From Lepidostoma basale (taxonomy: Eukaryota > Arthropoda > Insecta > Trichoptera > Lepidostomatidae): a stretch of DNA of 64,000 bases. Below, piece after piece: positions 39,132 to 49,519 of this stretch. Within the stretch, counting starts at the first letter, position 1. Each line of letters starts with the position of its first letter. The notes beneath the pieces are model-generated. The model searched no databases. It was not told the origin of the DNA and worked only from the letters and a program-made list of their open reading frames with translations. The position numbers were made by a program, and so were the translations under genes. The stretch spans positions 1,350,501 to 1,414,500 of the forward strand of contig JAHDVF020001251.1 in NCBI GenBank assembly GCA_022606425.2, read 5' to 3'.

Positions 39132-39737
39132 CAGTACACACCCCATTTTCCGGGGTCGGGTTAACCGGGAAGCGGATTATCCGGGACACTTGAGTCAAAA
39201 ATATTTCACAATAGAAATTATAATGCAAACCAAAACTCAAATGTGTCACAATGACATTGGGCGTTTTGTTCACATTTGCGCCAGACCAACATATGTTTTT
39301 TGCTCTATAGTCGTGTTTTCGAGTTTGCAATAAAGCACCCGCAGCTTAGTTCATACTCATAAAACATTGTCGTTAATTTTATTTTACTGTGAAAAAGTAT
39401 CTATAATAATGGATAAACGCAAATGAGTCGTACTTTCAAATGAACAAAATCTCGAAATAATTCTAAATTTTGAAAATGGTGTAACCGTTAAATATTTATT
39501 TAATCAATATAATGTTGGTGATCAAACCATACGGGACATCATTAATAAAAAGAGGAAATTGATAGATTTTGTGGGAACATCGGATAGCGCCAAAGACATG
39601 ATCATTAGAGACTGTGAAGTTGTCATCTTTAAATTTTGCTTTTTTTTTTACATTTTTTCATGTTTTCGGATTAATCGGGAAATTGATTATACGGGATTTT
39701 TTTTCACCATCCATCCCGGAAAATCGGTAGTGTACTG
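39132..39737 (+). mobile_element. pogo/Tigger-like DNA transposon, internally deleted
   Basis: Left end cagtacacaccccattttcc and right end (minus) CAGTACACTACCGATTTTCC are terminal inverted repeats, flanked by TA at 39130-39131 and 39738-39739. A second inverted motif, ggttaaccgggaagcggatt, mirrors cggattaatcgggaaattga. The 606-bp length leaves room only for the transposase N-terminus. Established for Tc1/mariner-pogo: TA target duplication. Confidence 0.75.
39409..39633 (+). pseudogene. Tigger-type transposase N-terminus, one internal stop
   Basis: ATG 39409 gives MDKRK, a TGA at 39424, then VVLSNEQNLEIILNFENGVT, VKYLFNQYNVGDQTIRDIIN and KKRKLIDFVGTS, a psq/CENP-B-like helix-turn-helix of pogo-family transposases. 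The TGA probably replaced an arginine codon (CGA to TGA). The DDE catalytic domain is deleted. Confidence 0.72.
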
Positions 39738-39772
39738 TATATATAAAACGAGCCGATAATTTAGATAGAATT

Positions 39773-40340
39773 GGAGCACTCTGTCCTGTGCAGACTGCAT
39801 CCAGGTTATTCCGACGTGTCTGTTCAGATCATCCTTCCACCGTAGTTGCGGTCGCCCTGCACTTATCTTTGCCGTCAACGGTCTCCAAGTCAGCAGTCTT
39901 CTTGTCCACTTTTCATCTGAGCTTCTGGCTACGTGACCTGCCCACTGCCATTTTAGAGTCGTCACCCGGTGGATGATGTCAGTGACTTTTGTTAATTCTC
40001 TCACCGTATAGTTTAAGACTCTGTCTCTTAGGCTTATTCCTAAAATGGCTCTTTCCATAGCTCTTTGGGTCACTCGTAGTTTCTCGGCACTTTGTTTGGA
40101 CAATGTAACAGTTTCAAGACCACAAGTACCAACTGACAGAACGCAGGCTTCATAGACTTTTCGTTTCAGGTTGATTGGTATTTTCCGGTTTTTAATCCAT
40201 GTTTCCGAAAGCTGCCCAGCTTAGTCCAATTCTTCTTTATAGCTCTGCGGTTTGGTTATCTCGGCCCAATCGAATATTGTGTCCCAGGTATGTATATTCT
40301 TGGACATTCTCAATTCTGTTGCCGTCCACGTTGATTTTAA
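39773..40340 (-). pseudogene. LINE-C C-terminal region
   Basis: The minus frame reads MSKQSAEKLRVTQRAMERAI, LGISLRDRV, TTLKWQWAGHVARSSDEKWT, RRLLTWRP and ISAGRPQLRWKDDLNRHVGI. Upstream coding (to 40340) continues on minus with IAKTTKPKS-like broken text. The extreme 3' end is missing. Confidence 0.78.
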
Positions 40341-40814
40341 CGTTGACTTGTTTTAAATCATGAACAAATTCAAAATGAAAGAGTATTTTACGTATTGGTA
40401 TTCTGCTGTATATTATATATTAGTAGAAATCAAAGAATGGAAGCCCCGTATTGAGAAAGCTCTTATTTCAGTCAGGGCTGAAATGAATAAAATTTTTTCT
40501 GCGTATATTTCAGTGTGCTTTTTCAGAACGAAATGCGTCCTGATTGATTTCATTTATCCCGAATTACCCCTCGCGTAATACGGGACACAGTGGCGTTACG
40601 TGACATTTATGTGAATGCGCCGCCCAAAAGAGAAATTACGCGAATCGTGTCTCGTCATATATAGTACAATAAATTTCCGTGATTGAAGTTTGCATCGAGC
40701 AGGGTGCGCCATGGATGTCCACTTGTGCAGTTTATTAATTTATTTATGCAAAAAAGTAAATATACATACTAGTAGGTATTTTTTTTAATTTTTATGAAAA
40801 GACTAACATCAAGG
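40341..40814. other. no recognisable gene
   Basis: ORF 40360-40578 has no identifiable domain. GC-richer sequence near 40560-40710, unique. Confidence 0.45.
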
Positions 40815-40972
40815 ATTTACATCAATGATATTAGAATTTATCTTACAATCTTCAATGTGAGCAGAAAATAGCTCATTATTATGAAGAAGGAATCTGGTCG
40901 TGTCCAGGCTTGAACCCATGTCCCCTGGATCAGGAGCCAAGCGTTCTATCCCCTAGACCACCACCCGATTTA
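40815..40972 (-). mobile_element. SINE2, minus strand
   Basis: Minus head tggtggtctaggggatagaa and gggttcaagcctggac; body aagattgtaagataaattct. Near full length, ends at an HHR-1 boundary. Confidence 0.8.
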
Positions 40973-41262
40973 TTAATCTATGCGAATGAAAGAGGCTGTT
41001 TTCTAGAAATTTTATTATTTTTTGTGGGAATTATGTTTCGCCTTGTTAGGGGAGGAGAGCGCTTGGATCCTGATCCAAGGGACTTGGGCTCAAGCCTGGA
41101 CACGACCAGATTCCTTCTTCATTATTATGAGCTATCTTCGGCTCATACTGAAACTTATTTATTGTTTCTTGAACAATGATATTAAACTCAAATGCCTTAG
41201 CAAGGCGAAACAAATCATTCCCATTAAATATACGTAAACCTCGGAAAACAAAATTAACTAAT
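40973..41262. repeat. HHR-1 foldback interrupted by SINE2
   Basis: Left arm gcgaatgaaagaggctgttt, tctagaaattttattatttt with gtttcgccttgttag; right arm aatgccttagcaaggcgaaa and caaatcattcccatt. Plus 41188-41216: AACTCAAAT, GCCTT/AAGGC stem, GAAA, CAAATC. SINE2 occupies the middle. Confidence 0.6.
41049..41152 (+). mobile_element. SINE2 copy, partial head
   Basis: gcgcttggatcctgatccaa, gacttgggctcaagcctgg and cacgaccagattccttcttc. The A-box end is trimmed; the 3' end reaches ggctcatactgaaac. Confidence 0.65.
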
Positions 41263-41363
41263 CAACACACTGTTCCTTCGAAGGGGCAGGGAGAAAAATG
41301 GATTGCTTCACTTTTCTAATAAACCCATCTCACTTCCTTGATGATTCATACATCGTGTCATAG
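41263..41363 (-). pseudogene. LINE-A 3' tip, degenerate
   Basis: ttccttcgaaggggcaggga, aatggattgcttcacttttc and catacatcgtgtca on plus are the reverse of the C-terminal coding end. Tail decayed. Confidence 0.5.
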
Positions 41364-41389
41364 GGCATTATCACACTTCTACAGAATTC

Positions 41390-41835
41390 TTCTTCTTTCT
41401 CAGCCTATTCCCGTCCACTCCTGGACAAAGGCCTCCTCCATTCGCTTCCATGTCACTCTGTCCTGTGCAGACTGCATCCAGGTTATTCCGACGTATCTGT
41501 TCAGATCATCCTTCCACCGTAGTTGCGGTCGCCCTGCACTTCTCTTTGCCATCCACGGTCTCCAAGTCAGCAGTCTTCTTGTCCACTTTTCATCTGAGCT
41601 TCTGGCTACGTGACCTGCCCATTGCCTTTTTAGAGTCGCCATCCGGTGGATTATGTCAATGACCTTTGTTTTTTCTCTCACCGTATCGTTTCTGACTCTG
41701 CCTCTTAGGCTTATTCCTAACATGGCTCTTTCCATGGCTCTTTGGGTACTTGTAGTTTCTCAGCACTTTGTTTGGACAATGTACCAGTTTCAAGACCATT
41801 AGTACAAACTGGCAGAACGCAGGCTTCATAGACTT
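41390..41835 (-). mobile_element. LINE-C insertion with 13-bp target duplication
   Basis: ttctacagaattc stands at 41377-41389 and 41836-41848. The insert ends on minus in a GAA-rich tail. Minus frame (41400-41735): MERAMLGISLRGRVRNDTVR, MATLKRQWAGHVARSSDEKW, KRSAGRPQLRWKDDLNRYVG, KRMEEAFVQEWTGIG. 5'-truncated, mostly open frame. Confidence 0.85.
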
Positions 41836-42119
41836 TTCTACAGAATTCACTTCATTAAAATAAAATCCTCACAAACGCTACTGGTAAAAAAGTATGACTA
41901 AAGTCAATTTGATTTAAGTATGAAAATCATTTCATTTTTTTTTTGCAAATTAAATTCTACGAGTAGGTCTATCCATTCAGTTTTTTTATTGTGGTTTTAT
42001 TATATGGCAATATCATGATTTGATTAATTTTTGGTTTGAATTAAATATGCATTTGCTGATTTGTTCAATTAAATGCGTTTTTTGATCACATATTTGAACG
42101 AAAATTTCTTTATACTCGT

Positions 42120-42200
42120 ATATGGAGGTTTTTAGGATATAGTAGTATGGCGATTCATTCTTTCTCAGTATCCCTCCAGTGTAACGACGTAGTGGTTTAT
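42120..42200 (+). pseudogene. LINE-A tip, degenerate
   Basis: ttaggatatagtagtatggc, gattcattctttctcagtat and acgacgtagtggttt correspond to the CQDIVVWRFILSAYPSSETA end. Confidence 0.45.
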
Positions 42201-42205
42201 AGATT

Positions 42206-42545
42206 ATTCTTCTTATACTTCTCTTTCTAGACCCTTGGTCTGTCTTGGTCTTGGGATGTTGGCTCCCAGCTATCCGTCCATCTTTTTGGGGGGACTGTAG
42301 CCAACAGGAATCTGATGGATCACAACGTGTAGGATTCTGAAGGGATCCATCCTCTTCACGTTCGTATGCCAGTGTTTTCTGCGTTGTTTGCACCATCTGA
42401 TATTTTTCACCGATAGCCATGACTCTACTCGAAGAATCTTACCTGCTATTGTCCTCACCGTCCGTATCTCTGCCACCCGCACCTTAGTCTTTATTCTTAT
42501 GGTATCCGCTCTGGTTCCCAATGACATATGTCAATATAGGCCTTA
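42206..42545 (-). pseudogene. LINE-I/R-type copy with GAA tail
   Basis: Plus attcttcttatacttctctt then ctatccgtccatctttttgg. Minus frame: VRVAEIRTVRTIAGKILR, NIRWCKQRRKHWHTNVKRMD, ending PVGYSPPKKMDG. It links the LINE-I 3' end to a LINE-R-like upstream coding region. Confidence 0.65.
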
Positions 42546-42563
42546 CGCAGATTTCGTATATTT

Positions 42564-42690
42564 TCTTCTTCTTTCGCCTAGCCATTTCCCGTTATTTTGG
42601 GTCGGCTCTCTTAATACGGCTCCGCCAAGTCTCACGATCCAGGGTCATCTGGCTGTCCAGTCCCAGCGCCTTCAGGTCGTTCCTCGCGAA
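42564..42690 (-). pseudogene. LINE-G 3' end
   Basis: ttcttcttctttcgcctagc, catttcccgttattttgggt and catctggctgtccagtccca as in 2401. After about 42690 the sequence changes to ggggctgaaactgcaacctt, which I do not recognise. Confidence 0.55.
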
Positions 42691-42867
42691 GGGGCTGAAA
42701 CTGCAACCTTGGCACCTCTTTTCTGCCCAGGAGAGTGGGTATTGGGAGGGATCTGGTGCGGTAAGGAATAAAGGGTTGGAGTGGTTGGAAATGGACAGGG
42801 ATTCCCTCCTCCTTTATTCGGGCTTGGGACCGGCACGTATGTTTCTTTTTATTTGAAACTATAACAT

Positions 42868-43257
42868 TGTCTCAGAAAAGCGCAAATAAATTAAGAATTG
42901 TCCAAAGAGCTATGGAAAGGGCAATGTTGGGAATCAGTATAGCGGACAGGGTGAGAAACACCCCTATTAGAGCAAGAACAACAGTGTCGAACATCATAGG
43001 AAGAGTGGCAGCGCTAAAATGGCGCTGGATAGGCCATGTCGCTCGCAACTCTGACGATATAAGGACAAAATTCTTCCTTTGCATGTGACCTAGAACTGCG
43101 ATCTGAAACCCAGGACGTCCCCATCTAGGATGGAGGGACGACATTACAGAGACCATCCGTACGATATGGATGCGTGTTGCCCAGGATCGACAGACATGGA
43201 AACAGAAAGAGGGGGCCTACGCCCAGAAGTGGACGGATAATGCTTTCTTTTTCTAAA
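42868..43257 (+). pseudogene. LINE-Q C-terminal region (LINE-C relative)
   Basis: MSQKSANKLRIVQRAMERAM, ADRVRNTPIRARTTVSNIIG, RVAALKWRWIGHVARNSDD; after a stop, NPGRPHLGWRDDITETIRTI and MRVAQDRQTWKQKEGAYAQK. It ends tgctttctttttctaaatt. The architecture parallels LINE-C (ARSSDEKWTRR, AGRPQLRWKDD). Confidence 0.75.
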
Positions 43258-43651
43258 TTATCTGATTGTTGTTTTTATTGATAATTATTTAAGGGTTGAT
43301 CTGTGTGAAGCCGACTAAAATTGACACGTGATCACGCACCTCATTTGCGTAAGTTTATTAAATTCTGATGATTATAAAATATTAGACTTAACAGGTATGC
43401 TAAATTTCCATAGCGTATCTTCTCATGAAGTTTAATAACATTCAAACAGTACACCTCTCTCCGATCTTTATGAGATTTGCCTTAATTTCATATTCGCATT
43501 AGGCACTCGGCTGGCAAATGAGACTTCACACTGTCCCATTTGCATTTACTCCTGGCACTATCATTCTGTACATAACATTTAACCTTTTGTTTGTCGTGAA
43601 TATTGATGTAGCGATTTTCTGTATAAATGAAACTTAATAAATTAATATTCA
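43258..43651. other. no recognisable gene
   Basis: AT-rich unique sequence without recognised signals. Confidence 0.5.
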
Positions 43652-43812
43652 ATTAATAGTCGGATGGTGATCTAGGTCATAGAACTCTAAGCTTCTTATC
43701 CAGGGGACTTGGGTTCAAGTTTGGACAAGATCCAATTCCTTTTTCATAATAACGAGCAACTATCTACCCAGCTTAGAGATTGTATAATACATTCTTGGTA
43801 TTTATCTTAGGA
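43652..43812 (+). mobile_element. SINE2, diverged
   Basis: gatggtgatctaggtcatag, cttgggttcaagtttggac (B box mutated), catcataacgagc-like body and gagattgtataatacattct. Confidence 0.7.
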
Positions 43813-43857
43813 AAAAAGTTATTTTTTATGATTAACACATGTTTTGCTTATATTTTG

Positions 43858-44417
43858 ACAAGGCTCTGTACTAGGACCCCTTTTATTTATCATGTTTACG
43901 AATGACGTCGCTAAAATAATAGAATCCTTTGGCCTCCTCCCGCACTGCTATGCTGTTGACTAGCAACTTTATTATTTTCTGCATTGATGCCATATCTAAA
44001 TGGATGGCATCAAACAAACTTAAACTAAATCCATCCAAAACGGAAAATCTCTGGACTGCTTCCGCAAAGCGTCAACATCTTATCGATCATTCTTCAATTT
44101 CAACAGCTGACAATGATATCGTTCCCAAAAACTCCACAAAGCTTCTTGGTGTTTATCTTGACGCAAATCTGTCCCTAAAATCTCAAATTAATAACACGGT
44201 CAGCGCTAGTTTCTTCTACCTAAGACGATTAAAATCCGTCAAAAGAAGGACGACACTTTCAATACTCTTGTAAATTCCTTCAATTTGTCACGACTAGACT
44301 ATTGTAATGGAATTAATGAAAATATTCCAAAAAAACTAGTAAACAAACTTCAATCTGCGTTCAATGCAGCAGCAAGACTCATTAAAGGCATTCCAAAAAA
44401 GTCCCATTTGAGATAGT
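43858..44417 (+). pseudogene. L2-J fragment including RT palm motifs
   Basis: GSVLGPLLFIMFTNDV then HCYAVD in place of the catalytic YADD, then WMASNKLKLNPSKTENLWTA, LGVYLDANLSLKSQINNTVS and, after a frameshift near 44255, SRLDYCNGINENIPKKLVNK and SAFNAAARLIKGIPKK. This is the only L2-J copy here reaching the RT active-site region. The motif is mutated and a stop follows, so it is inactive. Confidence 0.82.
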
Positions 44418-45049
44418 ACACTGTTCATATTTTATTTGTTTGAATTTTATATATTTGGCGAGTATACGCGCTTATTAATATATGAAGAGTATATATAGTG
44501 CGAGTTAACTCGCGTGCGGCACACGAAAGGTTAAAACTCTCAAAATATAGGCGTTCCTAGCATGTTTATATGAAACCGTGTATATTAGGAGATAATTTAT
44601 TGCTGTTTCGGTGTCAGCGAGATCGGAAATCAAAAACCGCCCGGCTATCGTTTGAAAGTCGGTGCCATTATCGCGCAGGCTTGAAGTCGATACGGCAATT
44701 TGCATATTCTGAATAATTTGGTATACGGAGTTCGTGGTTTCAACATTCGCATTGGAAGAATCTTTAGTTTGTATTCAAATCATCGCCACAACTCCGGGTT
44801 ACTAGGCCCATCCTCCCGGCCCCTTCTCTATGTCCCGCGGGGTTTCTCAAAGTTGGGCACTTTGCCTGTTTCGGGGATATTTATCCACTTCAACAGGGAT
44901 AAAAGTTGTCTCCTCTCTGTACAAATGATACCTATTTTCGTTTTCAAACCTCTATCACGAGTGATATTGTGTCAACACGTCTGTTTTAAAGATTAAAAAA
45001 TATTAACAAATAAAAGAAACCCTATATTTTAACCACGGAATAGTTATAA
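44418..45049. other. unique sequence
   Basis: Contains a GC-rich patch (44790-44870, actccgggttactaggccca). ORFs at 44505-44705 and 44700-44996 lack recognisable domains. Confidence 0.45.
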
Positions 45050-45190
45050 TAATTAAATAAAACGATATAAAATGAAATAAAACGATGTTTTTTTAACTAC
45101 TTTCACTTTTTTCTTTATTGAAACCGGTCGCTGTCGAAATAAAGACAAAAGTGGAAGTAGTTAAAAAACATCGTTTTATTTAAATGTCCA
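45050..45190. repeat. HHR-4 foldback
   Basis: aaataaaacgatgttttttt, aactactttcactttttt on the left mirror aaaagtggaagtagttaaaa and aacatcgttttattt on the right. The loop carries GAAACCGGTCGCTGTCGAAA (45120-45139), i.e. GAAA, ACCGGT, C and part of helix I, but the CTGANGA half is replaced by the inverted arm. Confidence 0.6.
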
Positions 45191-45275
45191 TTGTTTTGGC
45201 CGAAACACTATGATACTTCAACATTATTAATGTTAAAATTTAAAACATTGTTATAATATCACAATTATTATTTAT

Positions 45276-45715
45276 TCACTGAGAGTGTCGCGACAGGTTC
45301 CTTGAGGCCCTATGCACCTCCGTGGTAACCTCATGTAACCTTCTCCACGCGACTCTATCGCATGCCTGATGCCTAACATCATCCCAAGTGAGGCCTGCTG
45401 CCTTAACCTCGTCCTGCAGGGTTCTTCTCCAGGTGGCTCTAGGTCTGCCTCGCTTTCTCTTTCTCTCTTTCCCCCCATAGGGGATCAGTCTAGTGCACCC
45501 TGAGCGATGCAGGCTGGGTTCCGTCTCAGAGTGTGACCGATCCTCTGCCATTTGCCTCTAGCGACTTGTTCCCTAATTGGCTTTTCGCCCGCCATGGTCC
45601 AGAGAACGGCATTTGAATATTGAGCGAAGGCACCTATTTATAAACACTTGGAGTTTACCAATAATGTCCACGGTAGACTTCCAAGTCTCACATCCGTACA
45701 GGGTGGTTAATAATA
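45276..45715 (-). pseudogene. LINE-E C-terminal region
   Basis: Minus frames: MAEDRSHSETEPSLHRSGCT, RLIPYGGKERKRKRGRPRAT, WRRTLQDEVKAAGLTWDDVR, HQACDRVAWRRLHEVTTE. The RGRPRxTW and terminal D-R-V-x-W-R-R pattern resembles RTE-like LINE ends. A second copy lies at 55448. Confidence 0.75.
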
Positions 45716-46377
45716 AATGAAAATTGGACTATCTTGTATTAGAGTCTCGCGCATATTTTTTTGTCCTCGGACTCAGCAGGAGCCACGGCCCCAAGGTTTA
45801 GCAGTGCAGCTCGGTCGCGTCTCGCCGGCGATTATTCATAAAACACAATTCCGGTAAACATTTCTTGCCGGGTCGGGTAAGGCCGCGATCCTCCATTTGC
45901 ATAAAGCGGCCTTTAATTTTAATTCAACGATTATTACCGCATACATTTCGAAAAGAGTGCCCCTCCTCCTTTCCCCCAGCCGCCAGGCGAAACCTCCGTC
46001 CACTCGGCGGGGCCCGAACCAATTTTGCAGTAGATTAAATTGAAGACACTCCGAGTGGAGTAATTTGTGATGAATGTTTTTTTGTTGAGTGCCCCTTCGT
46101 CGTTGCGCGACGCGCTCACCTTTCTACAGGATGGTACGAAATCACATTCACGTTGTACTGGATTAACCCTTTTAATCACAGAGGGCGCGTGCTTACAGCA
46201 TCAATGTGCGTTATGCTATATTTTACTAGAGCATTGGATGGGGTGTAAAAGAGAATTGGACCAACAAACCTCCTGGCAACATTCAGAATCATAGTCTGCC
46301 AGTTTTTCTGAGTTCAAGGCTATTTACAGAGTGCGGTCCTCATATTTTGCATACTCAACTCCCTCCAATTCCCGGTC
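45716..46377. other. unique sequence, GC-rich left half
   Basis: 45770-46030 is GC-rich (gcctttaattttaattc marks its end). gcgctcacctttctacag near 46108-46126 resembles an acceptor. No coding frame was recognised. Confidence 0.4.
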
Positions 46378-46475
46378 TATAAATAGTGTTATAATATATT
46401 ATATAAGACAATTAATTTTAAGTTATACACTTTAGGATATGTGTTGCTCTCCTGTTCATTAATTGTTCCCTTAAT
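46378..46475 (+). repeat. LINE-S 3' UTR fragment
   Basis: gacaattaattttaagttat, acactttaggatatgtgttg and attgttcccttaattt match 27480-27570. The element is cut where LINE-A begins. Confidence 0.55.
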
Positions 46476-46480
46476 TTAGA

Positions 46481-47158
46481 AGAAACCATGACAGTCTGCA
46501 ACATTAGAGTGAATGGTGAAAACTTGGAGCAAGTAGTTGAGTTTGTGTATTTAGGTAGTATGTTTACAAGAGATGGGAGAGTGGAGAGGGATATTGAAAG
46601 AAGGGTTGGGGCAGGCAACAAAGTGAATGGTGCACTTAAAGTTGTCATCGCAAACAAAAACCTATCCAAAAAAGCTAGAATGGCAGTGCACAATGGTGTT
46701 CTTCTACCGACCCTTATGTATGGAAGCGAAGCATGGAACTGGCAAAGGAAGGATGAAAGTAGAATAAATGCAGTAGAAATGAGATCTCTTAGACGAATGT
46801 GTGGATATTCTGTGTATGATAGAGTGTCGAATGAAAATATAAGAAGTGAATGCGGTGCGAATGATGGTGTCATGAACTAAATAATGGTTTGGACATATGG
46901 AAAGAATGAATGAAGAAAGAATGGTAAAAAAATTATATGTTAATGATGTAAATGGTACCAGAAATAGAGGAAGACCGAGGAAAACGTGGCACGATCATAT
47001 AAATCAAATATTGAATGTCGGCCATGTGAGGAGTCAGAGAAATCGACGCGCGTGCATGACACGAGAGAAATATGTCAGGAAAGAAAGGTGTGGCAGTCCA
47101 TTCTTTCTGCCTACCCCTTCGGGGAGACGGCGTGATGGTTAGTTAGTTAGTTAGTTAA
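46481..47158 (+). pseudogene. LINE-A, longest copy, reaching the RT-proximal region
   Basis: ORF 46488-46880: MTVCNIRVNGENLEQVVEFV, YLGSMFTRDGRVERDIERRV, GAGNKVNGALKVVIANKNLS, LMYGSEAWNWQRKDESRINA, EMRSLRRMCGYSVYDRV, then a TAA at the MNK codon. ORF 46897-47142 continues MERMNEERMVKKLYVNDVNG, RGRPRKTWHD, RRACMTR with a deletion, and SFLPTPSGRRRDG in shifted frame. The tail is (GTTA)n. The YLGS...V...I.R.GA pattern is the post-palm region of RTE-type RT; palm absent. Confidence 0.85.
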
Positions 47159-47165
47159 TTTAGAA

Positions 47166-47731
47166 ATCATAATATTTTTTTGAATGTATACATATACTTG
47201 TATACAAATACTGGATTTCACCCATTGCGGGTTATCAATTTTTAACATTTAATTGTATCTCAATAGAGACGAAGATGCAAATTGGAAACTGAATATGGTT
47301 GATCAAGGTGTTTACAGGACTTATGACCTGTCATTGGTTGGGTTAAGCGCACGCTTTATGTAATTACAACATTCCCCATTCCACATTTGTTATGACCATG
47401 TCTGACAAATTTTGGAAGTTGTATTTATGTTAAAGTCCTACGCCAGATTTCACATGTCAGTTTCAATGTGCCATCTATGAAGATTTTGATTACATATGTT
47501 AATCTTTTTAAGATTAATCTATATATAATCTACATACTAACGCCATCTATGGAGATTTAAGTTTATTAAGCATTGAGCAGAACATCTTTTTAACACAATG
47601 TGAAAGGCTACCACGCCATTTGATAGAAGCCGCCTGGAGATGTCACTCCCATCTATATGCCAAACATTAGACCAGATATGATTACAATATTTTTTGTGAA
47701 TGTATACTTATAGGTACTTGTATACGAATCT
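47166..47731. repeat. repeat N, second copy
   Basis: aatactggatttcacccatt, gcgggttatcaatttttaac, attgtatctcaatagagacg; interior gtctgacaaattttggaagt, aatgtgaaaggct. Both ends carry gaatgtata and acttgtatac. The interior parallels 38370-38660. Confidence 0.6.
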
Positions 47732-47751
47732 CTTTCTTTATCTATAAATTC

Positions 47752-47915
47752 CTCTTCTTTCCCGTTAGTTAGGGTCAGCTTTCTAATACAAGTCTCTCGA
47801 TCCTGGGCCCAGTTTCATCACACTCAGGTCGTTCTTAACTGTGGACATCCACATTGCAAGAGGCCGACCTGGTCCCCTCCTTCCATCTTCCAATTGCAGG
47901 GCATCTAGTATATGA
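47752..47915 (-). pseudogene. LINE-G fragment
   Basis: ctcttctttcccgttagtta, ctgtggacatccacattgca, gccgacctggtcccctcctt. 3' end decayed. Confidence 0.55.
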
Positions 47916-47954
47916 TTATATTAATATAATTTATAGCTATTTATAAGTAATGAT

Positions 47955-48035
47955 AACTTCATTAATAGGAAAAATGGTAAAGAAAATATTTATTAACGAT
48001 GTAAACAGAACTAAAAACGGAGGAAAACCGAAGAA
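47955..48035 (+). pseudogene. LINE-A piece, plus strand
   Basis: aaaaatggtaaagaaaatat, ttattaacgatgtaaacaga and aaaaccgaagaaaacatg encode the KMVKKIFINDVNRTKNGGKP block. Confidence 0.55.
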
Positions 48036-48430
48036 AACATGTCTCTCCGAAGAGGAAGGCAGAAAGAATGGACTGCCACACATATTTTCAACATTCATAC
48101 ATCGTACATGCATGCGCGTCGATTTCTCAGACTCGTCTCGAGGCCGACATTCAATATTTGATTTATTTGATCGTGCCTCGTTTTCCTCAATCTTCCTCCA
48201 TTTCTAGTTCGATTTACATCATTAACATATAATTTTTTTACCATTATTTCCATGTACCTAAACCATCTTAATCATCCTTTCATTATTTTGTTCATAACAC
48301 CATCATTCGCACCGCATTCACTTCTTATATTTTCATTGAACACTCTTATCATTCACAGAGTATCCACACATTCGTCTTAGAGATCTTATTTCTACTGCAT
48401 TTATTCTACTTTCATCATTCTTTTGCCAGT
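48036..48430 (-). pseudogene. LINE-A piece, minus strand, inverted against the previous piece
   Basis: gtctctccgaagaggaaggc, catacatcgtacatgcatgc, cattcaatatttgatttatt, ccatgtacctaaaccatctt and ctactttcatcattctttt cover the C-terminus back to KKDESRINAVE, without the tail. Head-to-tail inversion with the plus piece suggests twin priming or rearrangement. Confidence 0.7.
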
Positions 48431-48465
48431 TCCAGATTTCAGTTAAATCATTTGAATATCTTAAA
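48431..48465 (+). repeat. HHR-4 tail fragment
   Basis: gatttcagttaaatcatttg aligns with the last part of the 51062-51233 element (gatttcagtaaaatcattta). Confidence 0.35.
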
Positions 48466-49020
48466 AAAAAATTCTCAACGAATCAAATTTTTGGAATCGG
48501 AGACCACTAAATTTTGATGCAGGAATTTTACGTCTTGTTAAACTTTAGCATATTTTATCTCACTATTTAAAGGAAGATTCTCGGTTGATATTTTTTATCG
48601 TCCCGGGTCACAGAAGTGACGTTCGAATTATGCAAAATTGACCAAATCGACGGTGATTTTTATGGCCATCCGTTACACGCACGTCGATTTGGTTTGGAAT
48701 TCGCTATACGGCCTATTAATAACCGGGGTTAAATTACTGTCCTATTGCTCTATTCGGATAATTCACGACTTTAATTAGACTATATTGAATATATTTTATA
48801 ATAGAAAAGCTATTCGCCGACGCCGGCCGATGACAGGGTAACGAGCCGATGACAAAATTGAATAGGGTGGATGGACCAATGATTGACCATTCCCCAGTGA
48901 ACAACAACTCCGTGGAACATTTTTTATAAATTTCGAAAATAAACTTATATTCATGGCACTACCTTGTCACTTTACCTCTTTTATAATAAGATATAAATGA
49001 CATTTTGATCTTTTATTAAT
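48466..49020. other. no recognisable gene
   Basis: AT-rich unique sequence with small GC-richer patches. Confidence 0.5.
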
Positions 49021-49290
49021 TTGGTAAAACGTGTTAAACTATTGCGATACCGCAATACCGAAGATATTGTCAGATGGGGCAGGAAAAGAAGACGCTTCTG
49101 GCGCTACCACGTAGAACGAATGAGCGACGATAGACTCCCCCAAGCAGCCGCAAACAACGTGCCAATAGGAACTCGCCAACCCGGAAGACCTGCAAAGAGA
49201 TGGCGAGACAGTTGGAGTTTTGTGTCCCAGGAGACCTCGACGCCATAAAAACAGATCCACGGATCTATCAAAAGAGGAAAAAGAAATGTA
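49021..49290 (+). pseudogene. LINE-R C-terminal region, open frame
   Basis: VKRVKLLRYRNTEDIVRWGR, KRRRFWRYHVERMSDDRLPQ, AAANNVPIGTRQPGRPAKRW and RDSWSFVSQETSTP then stop at 49246-49248; the 3' UTR includes atccacggatctatcaaaag. Better preserved than 7059. Confidence 0.75.
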
Positions 49291-49331
49291 AAACTAACTA
49301 GTTAACTAAAACGCCGTCTCCCCGAAGGGGC
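49291..49331 (-). repeat. LINE-A tail tip, minus
   Basis: aactaactagttaactaaaa and cgccgtctccccgaagggg. About 40 bp. Confidence 0.5.
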
Positions 49332-49374
49332 TCTTGGGACGCAGTTATCATGTCTCGAATATTCCCAAATTATT

Positions 49375-49472
49375 AAAGTATTTTATACAAGCAGTGTAAG
49401 TGGAAAGAGTAGCCGTGGAAAATCAAGAAAAGCATGTCCCATGAATTCGAAGTCGAAAAATCGACAAGCGTG
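49375..49472 (+). pseudogene. LINE-A fragment, plus, degenerate
   Basis: tatacaagcagtgtaagtgg, aaagagtagccgtggaaaat, atgaattcgaagtcgaaaaa match the TSSVSGKSSRGK subtype with a deletion. Confidence 0.5.
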
Positions 49473-49519
49473 CAAAATAAAAATTATATAGTTTGTTGTC
49501 CATTCTATGTTATTTTAAT

